DNA of 64,000 nt from Acestrorhynchus altus (lineage: Eukaryota; Chordata; Actinopteri; Characiformes; Acestrorhynchidae): assembly GCA_034509495.1 (NCBI GenBank), contig CM067503.1, positions 4,113,633 to 4,177,632 of the forward strand. The letters are read 5' to 3'. The notes under the pieces were generated by a model that saw nothing but the letters and a program-made list of their open reading frames with translations, searched no databases and had not been told where the DNA came from. This document shows, piece by piece, positions 11,425 through 24,000 of this stretch. The position numbers were made by a program, and so were the translations under genes. The stretch's first letter is position 1, and each line of letters starts with the position of its first letter.

Positions 11425-14400
11425 CATATACATTGAGCTGTGGAGCAGGGGAACTTTGTTGTCTGGTATAATGGAGCTCCATCCAGTACTTTATGGATGA
11501 ATTGGGGAGCTGAGAATGAGGCGGTGTGGTGATCATCCAACATCCTGACCTCATTAGCCCTCTCATCGCTGAATTCAATCAAATCCTCACAGCACTGCTC
11601 CATATGTATAGAATAAAATGAAAGAAAGATCATAAATAATGACTGATTCAACCGATAGCTAATTAAATATATTAATTAATACATTGGTTAAAAATGAATT
11701 CATTGAATTTAATTAATTAATTAATTAGTGAGTTAATTTGTTGAATCAGGTGGGAAAAGGGCGTAGTTTTATTATGGACAGAGGTGATGCGAAGGTTGGA
11801 GCAGGGAAACCTTTAAAATATGCAGAGTAGTGGTGCCTCCAGGACAGGGTTAAGAAATATTGACATAGAGTAGGGGTCACCAACCCTCCTCCTGAAGAGA
11901 TTCCTGCAGGTTTCAACCCCATCTAACATGCCCCAATTCAGCCAGTCAAGAACTTCTGAAGGCAGTAACTATTCCAGGGACCAGGTGGAGCGATTAGGGT
12001 TGGTGTAGAGCAGGGGTGGGGAACTGAGGGCTGGAGTCCAGCTGGAGAACAGTACACAATGCTGATTTCCCTGTTCCAGCAAAGGAAGTGCACCTGTTAA
12101 AGTCTAGTGCAGTGTTTCTCAACAATGGTCCTGAAGGCACCCCTACCCTGCATTTTTTAGAGCTGCTCCCACCACATCTGTTTCAACTAATCAGCTCATT
12201 AACAAACCCTTCAGAGTTTTATGGGTTTGTATTAAAGCTAAAAGATGTACAATATAAACATAATATATATATAAACTGAAATGCAATTAAAACAAAAAGC
12301 CCAGCCTTACAATGGACATAATTCTAATTACCCTTCCCCCCAAAGTCAGCTCCAGTGCAGTGGTGTGGTCCTGATGGTTCTGTGGTGCTGATCCGTGCCG
12401 TAAGAAGTGGACTGGACCGGGTGGTGTTGGAGCTGCTGAGAGCTGGTGTACCAGTCAACAACACTGACCACACCGGTAAACATCAGTCTCATTATGAAGA
12501 CGATTAGATTGGGTGGCTCTGCCAGTGCTGGTGTGTCTAGTGCTTCGAGGTTTGCCTGTAAAAGCTCCAGTCAGGAGCAGAGAAAAGACCTCAACAGAAG
12601 TCATCAGAGTTGACTATCAAGCAGTGTGGGCACTGATTCGGCCAACAACATATATATTGCATAGTGAATAACGTCTGAGTTTTGGACAAACATTTTAAAG
12701 ATGTCATATGTCTACAAGAAACCACATGTTGTCGCTGTCCAATGAAAAACATGTCTACAATGGAGACAAAAGGAGAAGGGCAAAATTGTTCATGTAGACT
12801 AAGAATAATGAAAGTCATTTTGGAGCATTTCTATTATCATCCATTTATCATAAATTTCTGATACAAAATAAAGAACTGCTGTCTGATTTACGATATGGAT
12901 GAGACTAAAAATGGACAAAAATGGAGATGGGTTTCATTGGACAGTGATGATATGCAAGTCTATGTAAATAATGTGGCTTAAGTCATCTTCCATTGTTTGT
13001 AAGCTGCATTAGAAGGGGGGTAAGCAGTTCCCGTGATTCCTGACTGGGGTTTTAAGGGCTTTATGGATGGTGTTTTTTTCCGTAAATGGGGAGTAATGTG
13101 CGTTTTTCTCGTCTCCCCATTTCCTCCTCTTCCTCTGTCCTGTTCCCTCTCCCATGCACCTTGGTCCTCCCCACTGCTTCTTAACAAATCTCCTTTACTG
13201 ACCCTTTTAGAACCTCTGATCCCTGACAATGATTCTCAACAAAGTTAACGTGCCATAGTGTGCTCAGTACGGATGTATTTATATTAACCTTCCCTGCTTT
13301 TCACTCTTTCATAGTCACTATTGCAACAATCACCCCTTCATATGGACTCTGTTCCCACTCTCTGGCTTCCTTATCTCGAGGCTCTTTGCTCCAGACTCCT
13401 TAACACTCCCCTGCACTCTCCTCTCCATCTCTCGGTACATAGTGAAAACTTTCCTGCCTTTGTTTCTTTTCTTTTTCCCTCCTCTCTAAATCCATTCTCT
13501 CTACTAGGGAGGTCTGCCCTGCACTGGGCAAGCTCAGTTAATCACCTCTCTTTGGCTCGGATGCTGGTCCGCTACGGCGCTGCAGTGGATCTGCAGGACC
13601 ACAAGGTAAAGAAATAAACACTTTTAAGAGTGGAAGTACCTCATGATCTCGGGTACTTCAGGTCCACCACGTGAAAGTCCACCCCAGGATCCATCATTTT
13701 CATATTAAATTTGGTTGTTTGTAGAATAATAACGGCCCTTACTCCATCTTGAGTTCATTTTGTTAATAACGGCCAATCGGGTCGTTGCATGGAAGATAAG
13801 CATCCAGACTCTTTTCTGTCCTGGCACCAAAATGGTGGAACAAGCTTCTCAGCTGCATTACTTGCTGTGTTCAAATGCCGACTGAAGACCTATCTCTTTC
13901 AAGACTACTAACACATTAAATATTATAAATGTTATTGGTCTCCAATCTGACATTTGATTTTGGCAGCATCTAAGATTCCAGTCTTCTATCTGGATTCCAG
14001 TCTCTTCTAACTAGATAAGGACATTTCTGGATAAGAGTGTCTAAATGTAAATTAAATGTAAATGTAATAGGTTGGCAGGCTGAGCCACAGTAAAGCCGGC
14101 CATGCAAATGAAACAAAATCCTGGGGCAGATTTTGACTTGCTGGACCTGAAATACCCACCTCTGCCTAATGGACTTGGCTTGCAACTCACACATTCACTC
14201 GTACTAAGCAGGATAAAGGCTCTCCACAATGGGGTAAGGGGCAGCCATTAGCATTCAAGTAGATCAGGCAGGAAAAGGAAGCCATTCCTAGAGTTGTCCC
14301 TCGAATTTGGCCTTGGAAAATCCTTGCCAACATTTAAAAGACCCCTCAATTCTTAAAAGCAGACCAAAGATAGACCCCAGGGATGGTGTAAACTCTTTTT

Positions 14401-15804
14401 TACCCCAGACTCTACAAGTGTGCCCTTGGTTAACAGTTGTACATTATATTATCCAGCTTTGCTTCAGTAATAGGATTTGTAGGGCAGGTTATCCATAAAT
14501 ACAACAGGGACACTGAATAAACTTTTGTTGAAACATTCACTCTTGCTGTCTGCCATCTCCAGGGTGAGACAGCTCTCTTTCTCTCGGCCCTTCATGGTTG
14601 CTATGAGACTGCCAGATTCCTCCTCCTAAATGGGGCCAATCAGGAGCTGACTGACCGCAGAGGGAGAAGGCCTATAGATGTGGCCCGGGAGGGGATGCAT
14701 CACCAGGTGCTTGAGCTTCTGCTGGCCCACAGAGTCCACCACAGTCCGTTTCCAATGGACCCAGCTACTGAGGTGCTGTGGGACGACCGCGCTTACCTTT
14801 ATCCTTCATGGGTGGCAACACCTCCTTGTCTTCCCGGTAGAAGTGCCTCCTTTTCTGGGATCATAGCACACCGGGAGATGTCTTCACCTCCACCAAGGTA
14901 AACTGCTATTGAACAGGCCATTCAAATCTGGGCACTGGTGTAGAATAAATGTGTCATTCAGGGACCAAATCTAATAATGTCTCAAAGACAGAGTTTCTCC
15001 AGAGGTCTTGGGGTTCTCAGAAGTTCAACACTTTTGCTTTATCCTTGTTACTGATACACCTGATCCAACCACTTGAAACCTGAATACATGGTACTATAAA
15101 GTGCACTGGAACCAGGAATATGATATTACTGCAAGCACTAATGGTCTAATTCCATTCACAAAATGTGAGTTGGATTAGATCTGCTGGGGCAGGAAAAACC
15201 TGAAACTTTGCAGGGTCCACAGTACCAAAATTGGGAACTGCTCTTCAATAAGACATGACAAGCTGTGCATAATCCTCACAATTTTCTTCTCCACAGTGAC
15301 TGGCAAATGATAAGAGGGCAGTGTGCCTCACCCCAAAACTGGCGGCCCCCACCGAATCAGTCGACCACTGCACTGGTCAGTCCCAGAATCCTCAGTCGAC
15401 CTTCAAGGCCAATTAGTACACTTCAGGAAGTCACTTCAGAAGCAGAAGAAGAAGAAAGGGAGGGATCGCAGGACGTCCCACGGCCCATAACACCTCACTT
15501 CTTATCTCCTCAGCCAGCACCCAGGCAGCGCTCCTTCTCCTGTACTCAGCCAGCGCTGCAGCGCCGGTTCAGTGGAAACCAGCCTGAGCTGTCTGCCCCT
15601 GCCTTACCAGAGAAAAAAGCCAAAGAGCACGTTGAAATAGTGGTTGTGCCCCATCCTAAAACAAACCCCAACCAAGAGGGCAAAAGTGGGGGAATGGCAT
15701 GGAGCCCAGCTCAAGCAGACTCTGAGAAAGAAAACAAGAGAAGCTCAAAAGGTCAAAGTGAGGTTATCAGTAATGACCCCACATCAATCCACACTGTTAT
15801 GTGA
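4560..15804 (+). CDS. notchl: Short Notch-family receptor lacking EGF repeats
   Basis: Coding exons: 4560-4611, 6994-7138, 7976-8308, 8559-8770, 10053-10386, 11007-11149, 11255-11313, 12346-12475, 13508-13605, 14563-14897 and 15297-15804. All junctions use GT/AG with matching phases; the sum is 2349 nt, 782 aa plus stop. Residues 1-17 form a signal peptide (start context aatATGG, hydrophobic LMVTLIFILF). Next come two Lin12-Notch repeats equivalent to LNR-B and LNR-C (WSSC...DGFDC and YCRDHY...WDGSDC), the heterodimerisation domain with the paired cysteines of VDNRPC...TCF, a transmembrane helix at about 256-282 with a Gly-Val pair before YRRR, a basic stretch with REPLGEDS, about four ankyrin repeats (SALHWAS, ETALFLSALHG, RPIDVAREG) and a Pro/Ser/Glu-rich tail. 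Human NOTCH1-4 carry 29-36 EGF repeats, three LNRs and seven ankyrin repeats, so this form is strongly reduced. The symbol follows my recollection of a zebrafish Notch-like gene of that name and is less sure than the family. Confidence 0.88.
4897..5015 (+). repeat. Compound (ATT)n-(TTTA)n-(GTTA)n microsatellite
   Basis: Three adjoining runs with stepwise unit change, in intron 1 of the Notch-like gene. Intron 1 (4612-6993) has no cysteine-patterned open frame that would encode EGF repeats. Confidence 0.9.
5896..5950 (+). repeat. Dispersed 'gtcattttggagcatttcta' repeat
   Basis: A roughly 40-bp core ending in 'ttggtccattcatc' recurs at about 9075-9110, 12810-12850 and 36230-36256, with variation. 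It is probably the edge of an old MITE or SINE. Confidence 0.5.
6635..6900 (+). mobile_element. Interspersed element in Notch-like intron 1
   Basis: Contains the ordered landmarks 'aaaaactccagcagcaccgc', 'acacacactaacacacca', 'ctgctctgtggtggtcctg' and 'ctgaccattgaagatcagg', which I know as a very abundant teleost repeat. A minus-strand fragment of the right part is at about 5.59-5.60 x 10^4 (55940-56040). It ends about 95 bp before the LNR exon. Confidence 0.55.
7216..7612 (+). repeat. Degenerate 'catagcaaccac' minisatellite
   Basis: Irregular repeats of CATAGCAACCAC, CTAGCAACA and similar words fill most of this part of Notch-like intron 2. The same satellite occurs at 50880-51295 in this orientation and at 47985-48310 in the opposite one. 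Confidence 0.8.
9259..9316 (+). repeat. (CA)n microsatellite
   Basis: About 29 CA units in intron 4 of the Notch-like gene. Confidence 0.95.
9320..9480 (-). mobile_element. SINE-like fragment
   Basis: The words 'gggagttaagtgccttgctc', 'aagggcactt' and 'caggattcaaactgg'-like text (at 9450) form a common fish SINE body; the last part read on the minus strand resembles a B-box. It is degraded. Confidence 0.45.
9905..9990 (+). repeat. Dispersed repeat, copy B
   Basis: Pairs with 3745-3830 (copy A). It ends about 60 bp before the transmembrane exon of the Notch-like gene. Confidence 0.5.
11375..11428 (+). repeat. (GT)n(TA)n microsatellite
   Basis: A short GT run followed by about 20 TA units and CATA variants, in intron 7 of the Notch-like gene. 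Confidence 0.95.
11432..11605 (-). mobile_element. MITE-family fragment
   Basis: Reverse-complement match to the central part of the 63129-63541 element, with the landmarks 'atggagctccatccagtact' and 'gcactgctcca'. Confidence 0.55.
12105..12245 (+). mobile_element. Inverted-repeat MITE fragment (left half)
   Basis: 'gtgtttctcaacaatggtcc' and 'aggcacccctaccctgca' match the left arm of the element complete at 25054-25232. A right-arm-like piece is at 11825-11860. The neighbouring 11870-12070 holds another pair of repeat ends ('gcaggggtggggaactga'). Confidence 0.5.
13775..14075 (+). mobile_element. Retroposon 3' fragment (L2/SINE-type tail)
   Basis: Sequence around 13830-13915 resembles the C-terminal end of fish LINE reverse-transcriptase frames (a 'FKCRLKTYLF'-like reading), followed by 'tctggataagagtgtctaaa', a common fish SINE/LINE tail, and a short TAAATG repeat. 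It lies in intron 9 of the Notch-like gene. Confidence 0.45.
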
Positions 15805-16316
15805 AAGACATTGACAGATGGGGACGGGGAAGGGCATAAGGCTTTTTATAATTGATTTCATAAAAAGGACTGTATCATACAATCCCCGACAAAAAATAAG
15901 ACATCAGATTGGCATGCATGTCTCAGGTAGATATGTAAATGGTCTGATTAAGACACTGGGTCTTGGCACGAGAGGGAGTAAAAGTGCTTCCCCTGCTGGC
16001 CCATGAAAAATCTCTCAGAGACTTCTTTTGGGTAGTGTACCGCTTGGCGAGAGATGACCGCTAGACATGCCTCTCACCAAGCTTACGTGAGGGCACATAC
16101 ATGGAGTGAATAGGACTAGAACCATAATAACTTTAGAGACATAACAGCTCACGATGTGTGCAGGACATCCTGCAGCCATGTGTTGCGTCTCATCGCAGGG
16201 CTTCCAACTGGCAGGATAATGCTCCACACCTCCATGCCCAACTGTATCTCATCTTGTTTCCAGGCTAGAGGCCCAACAGGGTACTAGAGCCTTCTATCAG
16301 TTGTACAGTTTTCCCC

Positions 16317-16322
16317 AATAAA
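16317..16322 (+). terminator. Candidate polyadenylation signal of the Notch-like gene
   Basis: AATAAA about 513 bp after the stop codon at 15802-15804. Between 15805 and 17340 I see no gene; 16000-16300 looks like an old transposon fragment, so the signal could have come with it. Confidence 0.4.
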
Positions 16323-17360
16323 CTTACTTAATATTGTAATCATTTATATCATTACACTCACACTGAAATATTCATTCCATTCCAACAACTCCTTCCTGGT
16401 GTGATATGTATTGTCAATGAGTGTATATTGGAATGTTATTAAATATCTTACCACATATGTAAGAATGCTGTAAATCGTTTTTGCTTGTTTGTTTACATTT
16501 AGCATTTTTTGGTGAGCATCACAGCATGTAAATGCTTTTTATAGTCATTCAGTTCTCATTTGTTTGGGGGTAATTATGCTTCCTCTACAGGACTTCTGAT
16601 TTGAGGGGTTACCAGCTCTCCCAGCTTTTCCACCTCAAGGCCGAACTGTTTATGACGAGAGTGCATGACCCACAAGAAAACAAAGCACAGCTTTTAATGC
16701 GAGATTATTTTTGCTTTTTCACATCATATCAAGTTCTAACTTAAAAGGTCTTCTAGATCTCTGGTTCATTAATTGCCTTTGTCAGGCACCTGCAGCATCT
16801 CAAAATGAAGTTTCATTTGCGTTGTGTTACTTATGTGATTAATTGTGCATTTACATTAAGGTGTATAGTTAATTGTTGATTTTTACTTGTGCAAAAATAA
16901 TTTCACAAAGATTTTTATGATTTACACTGGCCACTACCAGCCTACTCTGGACTACTGCCTCCCCGAGGATGGGCTTGCAACCCACTGGTGGTCCCCAGCC
17001 CACAGGTTGAGAAACCCTGCTTTAGAAGACAGAAAATGAGTACAACACACAAGACAATCGTATAATTTTATATTTAAAACTCAAATATGATTAGAGATGA
17101 GCCTTCACATTGGCTACCACAAAGGTGGTAGATGACGCATTGTCCGTTCTCTATCTGCAACAGACCTGTAACCCACCTGTAACCAAATATAAATGTACCG
17201 AGATATGAGTTCTCATCATAACATTTACCAAAACATCCTTTTTAACCGATTTGTATCAAAGTTATTTTGTTACAACATATGCAACCGAAATCAGCTTAAA
17301 ACTGCGGTGTGAAATGAAGGGTCTTCTCTCAGAGGTACTGAATGTGCAACACAGACAGTC

Positions 17361-17366
17361 TTTATT
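17361..17366 (-). terminator. Candidate polyadenylation signal of pbx2
   Basis: AATAAA on the minus strand about 660 bp downstream of the pbx2 stop codon, leaving a 3' UTR of about 0.67 kb with CA-rich stretches at 17829-17877. Confidence 0.45.
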
Positions 17367-18027
17367 GTAAAAGAGGTAGAGAATACAGGTGTTTCACTGT
17401 ACAGAGAAAGACAGCACTGTTGATATACTCATTCAAACCGTAAATAAAGACAGCAAACGCACCCCATTCATATAATATTAATAATAGGTACACACAGTAA
17501 AAAAGAGAAATACACAAACAGAACAAACAAACAAACAATCTTTGGATTATTCTCTATTGCCCCCGTTACCCATGTACTTTCACCTCTATCTGAGTTTTAA
17601 AGAAACAATATAGATTAGAATAGTAGTGATAACAATAACAATAGTACTATAGTCATAAAGAAAGCAGTCTTAATGCAGTTTATAAAGTTCCCTCTTCAGA
17701 ACCCAAATATTGCAGTAACAATAGTGGAAGAAGTGAAGTGATGACAACATTAATGATGATAATAAACAAACAAAACGGAAAAAACTGCCAAAACCATGAT
17801 GAACCCACCTGCAATCCATCTCGTCTCGCTTTCTCTCACACACACTCACACACTCACAGACTCACACACTCACGCAAGACAATATGATGAACAATAATGC
17901 GCTTAATGAAAAAAAACAAAACAAAACTGCACTTGGGCAGAAGAGTGACCATCATTCTTCCCGTCTGCTGATCTCTCTCTCTTGCTTTCTCTCCCCCCTC
18001 TCCCACCAACATGGAGGTTAACGCCCA

Positions 18028-21000
18028 TTAGTCCGAGTTATCTGAGTGTTCGCTTCCAGGTGGAGAGGGAGGCGTGTTCTGCTCCTGCCAGTTTCCATTG
18101 GTCTGTATACAAACACACACACACACACACAGAAAGAAGACGGCAATGTCAGCAGCCCTGTCAGCAACAAGATCAATACTCCCTTCATGCTTTTCCACCA
18201 ATTTAATGAGACACAAGAAGGGGACGGTTTAAGATGCATCTTTAAAAACAATATTAAAAAAAAAGCCTTAAATTATGAGTCTGTAATACTTTCCCTACTT
18301 CCTAGGGCAAGTTAAACCCCTAAGATGAAGACCAGAGGTGTCTGGAGTAGCCTAAAGATGAAGATCAGAGGTGTCTAGAGGAGACTAAAGATGAAGACCA
18401 GAGGTGTCTGGAGGAGACTAAAGATCATGACCAGAGGTGTCTGGAGGAGACTAAAGATCATGACCAGAGGTGTCTGGAGGAGACTAAAGATCATGACCAG
18501 AGGTGTCTGGAGGAGACTAAAAGATCAAGACCAGAGGTGTCTGGAGTAGACTAAAGATGAAGACCAGAGGTGTCTGGAGTAGCCTAAAGATTAAGACCAG
18601 AAGTGTCTGGAGTAGACTGGGGTTGAGATAAAAAATAAAAATAAAATGCAGATCCATTTTATTGGTTGAACTTGTGCATCGTTATTGTTGTCAAGGGTAA
18701 CGAACTACACGCTACAGACACATTAGATGGACAGTAGGTTAAAATGCTGAAACACTGATTTAACCAGCATGACCAGTACAAGTTTATGAACCTCGTCGAC
18801 CATCATGACTCTACAGTTATGAGCATGTGTGTAATGGGCTCCTCACCCGGCTCTCTCTGGGACTATAAAGACTTTCTGAAAAGCGGGAATGAGAGACTGA
18901 GTCCTACCAGAGAGAGAGAGGACAAGGAAGTTTAGGGGTAAGCACACACAAACATACACACGGTCACGTGAAAAGGAAGAAACCCTTCTCCACCAAAAAA
19001 ATAAATAAATGACGTGACAAGACTCCAGATTCATCTGTTCAAAACACATTTTCTGACAGCAAGGGTTTCCTCCTCGCACACCTCCCATGAAAATCAAATC
19101 TGTCTCTTTCTGCTGTTAGATGCTGCACTTTCACATCAGCTGTGGTGAGAGCAATCATGTACATCCTGCGATGAAGGAATTTAGGACTGTTGGACTTCTT
19201 TACGCATATCGTTCTTGGACTGAACTTGCTAGGACTGCCTGACCTGGCCATGTTGGCAGTTCTACAACCTTCTTTGTGAAGGCCTCAGTGAGCTCTTTGG
19301 ATCTGTTGATGGTGTTACAACTCAGTTGTAACAATCAAGAGCAAACCAATCTAATGTCTGAGGTTTAAATAAGACAGCCTTCTTCCATTTGCAGCTGATG
19401 TGATTCTAATTTTATGCATTTAAGTAGAAGTAAATGTGGGGGTGTCCTACCTTTTTCCTCAAACGAAAATTGCATTTCAGAAGAGAGTTCAGTTTGGTGT
19501 TCAGTTTGAGAGGAATGTAGTAGTACTTTCTTAGGATTCTTCTGATTCTCTCTCTCCTTTTGTAGAATTTCAGCCAATGCCCTTTTGATGTGTTAATATA
19601 AACACTGCCCGACCCCCTTCCTCTGATAACATCAGCGCTGTGTTGCTGTGTTCACCAACCCTCACCCCTTACCCCCTCCCACTCACCCCAGGGTTCTTAA
19701 ACCCGGAAAGCCCAGGCATTCTGAGACTGACCAGACCGCCGATTGAAATCGCTGACAAAGAACTAGAGCTCAAGTCCATGTACCTCTTTGTGTGTGAATA
19801 AGTATAATTAATAGTAACAGACAGTAAAGATTTGATTGAAAAACAGTGAAGCAATCCTTTAAAAGTACTGCACAAACACCCACATGGCTGGAATGGCAGC
19901 ATGCAGCCCAAATCAACATTACAGTGACATTTTAATGGTCTAACCTGAGCCCCCATGTGGTAGCCAGACTGCTCTCCATTCACTGGAGGAACTCCAAGGA
20001 AGAGATCAGCTGATCCTGAGAGGGAGAAGGACCCTGAGCCTGTGAGAGAGGTGCAAGTTGAGGGTTAAAAAAACAACAGATCATTTTAATAAATCCTTTA
20101 CATGTCGCCAGTTTTCCTAAAATATTACGAAACAACAGCATCTCAATACATTGAAATATAACGAATCTTAAAATGCAATTGTGACAAGTCACATGGCCAG
20201 GTTCTTGCCAACACACAGCTCTACAATATTAGAAAAGTTAAATATAGAAACACATGCACGTCAAGTTCGTTCCTCTCGATTTATGATCTATATGATCAGT
20301 ACCTCATATATCTACTTATGAACTGGTAGCTACAGGGGTTCCCAATCCTACTGACCTGCTCATTTTGGTGTTTTTTTTAATGATACACCTTGTGTAACAT
20401 ATAAAGGTCTTATTAATTATTAATAATAATTATTAAGCTTGTTAATGAGATTAATCTAGCATGGCACGTCAGGCAAATAAAACATACTGTGGGTTCCCCC
20501 AGGACGGAGATTGGGATCCTCTAGATTTAGAACTTTCTTTCTAGAAAGATCAGAAGTGACTTATTCACACAAAAGGTTTAGGTTGAGTTTAGCCAGTTAA
20601 TCCAAAATCAAACCGGTTCCACAGGATTAGAGCTGAGAGACATGCTAACAGGGCACCTCTCAACTTTGGGCTTATCAGTGAAATACTGTTGAGGCCAAGA
20701 GAGAATTTAATCATATAACAAAGTAAAAATGGCTCCATTAAGAGTGATGAATTCTCCATTATGGTCCATAGTGGAGGTGGGCAACACGACAATATTTTAC
20801 CAGATCATGACAAATTCTCCTGGGTGTGCCACAAACACTGACCAACTGCATGCTACAAAGATCATAATTAGTCCAAAATAACAGTCCTACATATGTGAGA
20901 GTATCCATCACTGGCCACTGCAGAACTAACCGGTGGAGTTTGGAGTATGTGGCGACCCTTCTCTCTGTGTGGCGCCCATGGCGGTCTTCATGGCATAAAG

Positions 21001-24000
21001 GTTAGCCTCTTCCTGGAACTTGCTGATGTTCTTCTTGTAGCGGATCCTCTTGTTGCCAAACCAATTAGACACCTATTGTACACCAGAGGTAAAATGAAAC
21101 ACAGAACACATCACTGCAATACTTTAGGCTCATGGTCTTTAAATTTGAGAACATTTGCTCAAACCCACAGCCTGAAATATCTCTACTGCCCTGCGTCGTA
21201 ACCGAACAGCTCGACTTCTCTCTCTTTATTAAGCAAAAACACAAATATAATGCCACCTAGAGTATGGAAGTAGCCACTGTTCAAATTCTGCTAAAACTAG
21301 ATTGACAGATGGAAGAGTTTAATCATAGCACAGAAAATCATCATGTCAGTACAGACGAGTTCGTTCACACCGTTTTATCAAGCAGCCCTATTTAAGTGAG
21401 GACTGTAAAGGTGGGACATGTAGGTACAAAACAAATGTTCTCAGAAAGAAAGAGCTACCTGAGACATGGTGATGCCGCACTGTTTGGCCAGCTCCTCTTT
21501 GGCCTCCTCGCTGGGGTATGGATTGGACAGGTGAGAGTAGAAATACTCGTTCAGGACCTCCGTGGCCTGTTTGCTGAAGTTGCGTCTTTTGCGTCTGCCG
21601 GGATGAACACAAGAAGCAACGAGGGTAAACAAACAGCCTTCCCAAACACATCAACCACCACACAGCAATTACAGTGTTCAAATGTCAGCCATCAGGGATG
21701 ATCAGTCTTATGATACCAATCACTTGCTTTAAACTCATTTTTAAACGTGTCTTTAAAACCCTGCAGTCTACACAATTCATTAGACTGGATTAAGCCTGTG
21801 TTACTCGTTAGTTACAACAGACAGCAAACGTGTCTAATTAATCGCATTTCTGGTGTAAAAAGCAGTGAAAAAAGCAGGAGAAAGCAGTGTAACTCAGATT
21901 TTTGTCCAAATCATACACGTCTAAGTGTTATTCTACATGCACGTGCACTTACACACTATGCCACTTAATATAACCTTTGTGCTCATTGTCTGACCTGGCG
22001 TCCAGGAAACGTGAGCGGAGAATCATGACGGCCTCACACGTGCTCTGTTTGAGTTGGGTCTGGATGGAGCTGAATTTGCGGTGGATGATGGCCACCATGC
22101 GCTCAATCTCGCGTGGGGACACCGGCCGTGTGCGTGACTGTTCGCGCAGCAGGTTCATCACGTGAGTTGTGAACTCACTGCATGCCTGAAAACACATACA
22201 GATGACAGATCACGGAGAACTCATGCCTAAGATATAGTTGGGGCAAATTTTTCTTAAGTCGTTTTGGAAATTACGACCAAAAGGGAGTGGTGATTCAAGG
22301 AAGTCGTGGTGGTTACAAATTTGGCGTTGGAGCTCAGCAAAGTTCAGATATGACATTCAATTATCGGTAAGTGGTGAGCATTTGGTTCCACTGGGAAGCA
22401 AAACAAGTCCAGAAGGACTCATAACAATGCAACTGTCTCAGGATATCGCAATTTTAATCCCAAGTCAATCCTAGCTGGGGCCAGAGAGCATAAACAACCC
22501 CTTTCTCTCTAGAAGGGCAGGAAAGCCTTCCCTCTCCATTACTGAGAGCAATGCATGCCAAAATAGACGAGTGCCAGTTGAACAGCTAGTCTGGGAAGTG
22601 AAAAAAAAAAATCCTCTCTTTTTTTAACACAGCCTTGGGTACACCATCACGACCGAAAGTCTTAACAGCTTATAAACACACGGGATATTCTAGTTAATAC
22701 TGGAGGTCACACATTAATGGGTCGGGTACACAGACTACACAATTAAGGATGTTGCCCAACTGAACTCGCTGTTGTTACCAAGAGACGCAGCAGGCAAAAC
22801 AAACATGAAAGCTCAGCAGAGTGCTGCTACTACTGCTTTCGCTGCTGAAACACTAAAGAGGAAACAGACAGATGCATTTAAAGCTGTGGATGTGAGGCCT
22901 GATCAGTGTTGCACAGGCACACGATTACGTTCCCAACATAAACTTAATTTACAAAATCTCAGCCGAGTTGCGTGCGAGTCCATCAGCTCTTGGTGGAACC
23001 CACTCAGACAGACTTCAGACACTCTAATATACTACTAGAGTGCTTCCAGAATCACGAGTATTATAAATAAATAAACAAAAACTGAATATTCAACACTCTG
23101 GCTGGTTTCAGCGAAACACAGTTTTCTCTTCTCTCCTCTTCTCTTCTCTCCAGACGGAGAATCAGAGCTAAAATAAGGCTTTTCACCCCTACACTATTTG
23201 TCCCGGTTTAATCAAACTCTGATTCGCTTTCACCCTTTTGAAAATTCGTTTAGGTAGGTGTGAATACAGTAATCACACTTGGACACGGACCAAAACAACC
23301 ACACAGACCCTTTAGAGGAAGTGATCTCTGTCCAGTCCCAAACAAACACCGGTGAGACAAAGATCTGACCCAACTATCAAGTTTAATCCGCAAGTTTGAT
23401 CTGATGTAGTTTAAACTGGTATATGATCACTACAGCTATGAACAGCTGCTCTGCACGGAAAAAAGCACTGGTCCAAAACAGAACCGTCTTCCTGTTTACT
23501 CTCTCACTCCCTTCCCATGAGGTTTGACCAATAACAACCTCTCTCCTGGAGGGCTGGTCTCTAGCAAAGTTTGGTTTTGTCTTACAGACCTGCAACTACC
23601 AAAGTTTGCTGGACACCAGCCCTCCAGGAATGGAGTTGCGTACCCATCCTAGATCAACACTCAGCCTTAGGCTTTGTGAGCACAGATCCTGATGCATTAT
23701 AAACAAAAGAACCCAGGACCACATGCAATGTAGATGTGAATGCAAATGTGAAGAACATCTGAACTGGTAAAACTCACACAGCCTTATTAAAAACATGGTG
23801 CTTCTGTGGCATCGCTCAAAGAACCACTTTAAACATTAACACATTAAAATTCAATAGATATTTTATAAAATCTCAAATATGGTGGCCTTCATTTTCACTA
23901 ACATTTATTTTAAGCCTTTTTAAAATGTTATTTCATTCAGTAAACTATGAAAGGCCAACTCCCTTTGACCAACTAACATGATTGGAGCATTAGAGGCTCC

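Noticed and set aside
13321..13617. 98-codon open frame that includes the SALHWAS ankyrin exon
   Set aside because: Only 13508-13605 has Notch similarity; the part before it ends in a good polypyrimidine tract and TAG acceptor, so it is intron read-through.
16000..16300. Possible Tc1-type transposase fragment after the Notch-like gene
   Set aside because: A few words suggest it, but no frame gives a convincing motif.
19669..19760. Possible pbx2 exon (reads GLVSLRMPGLSGFKNPG, with a GTGAGT after it)
   Set aside because: Resemblance is slight, no good acceptor in phase; the exon at 18903-18847 gives the expected LYSPRES text and correct phases.
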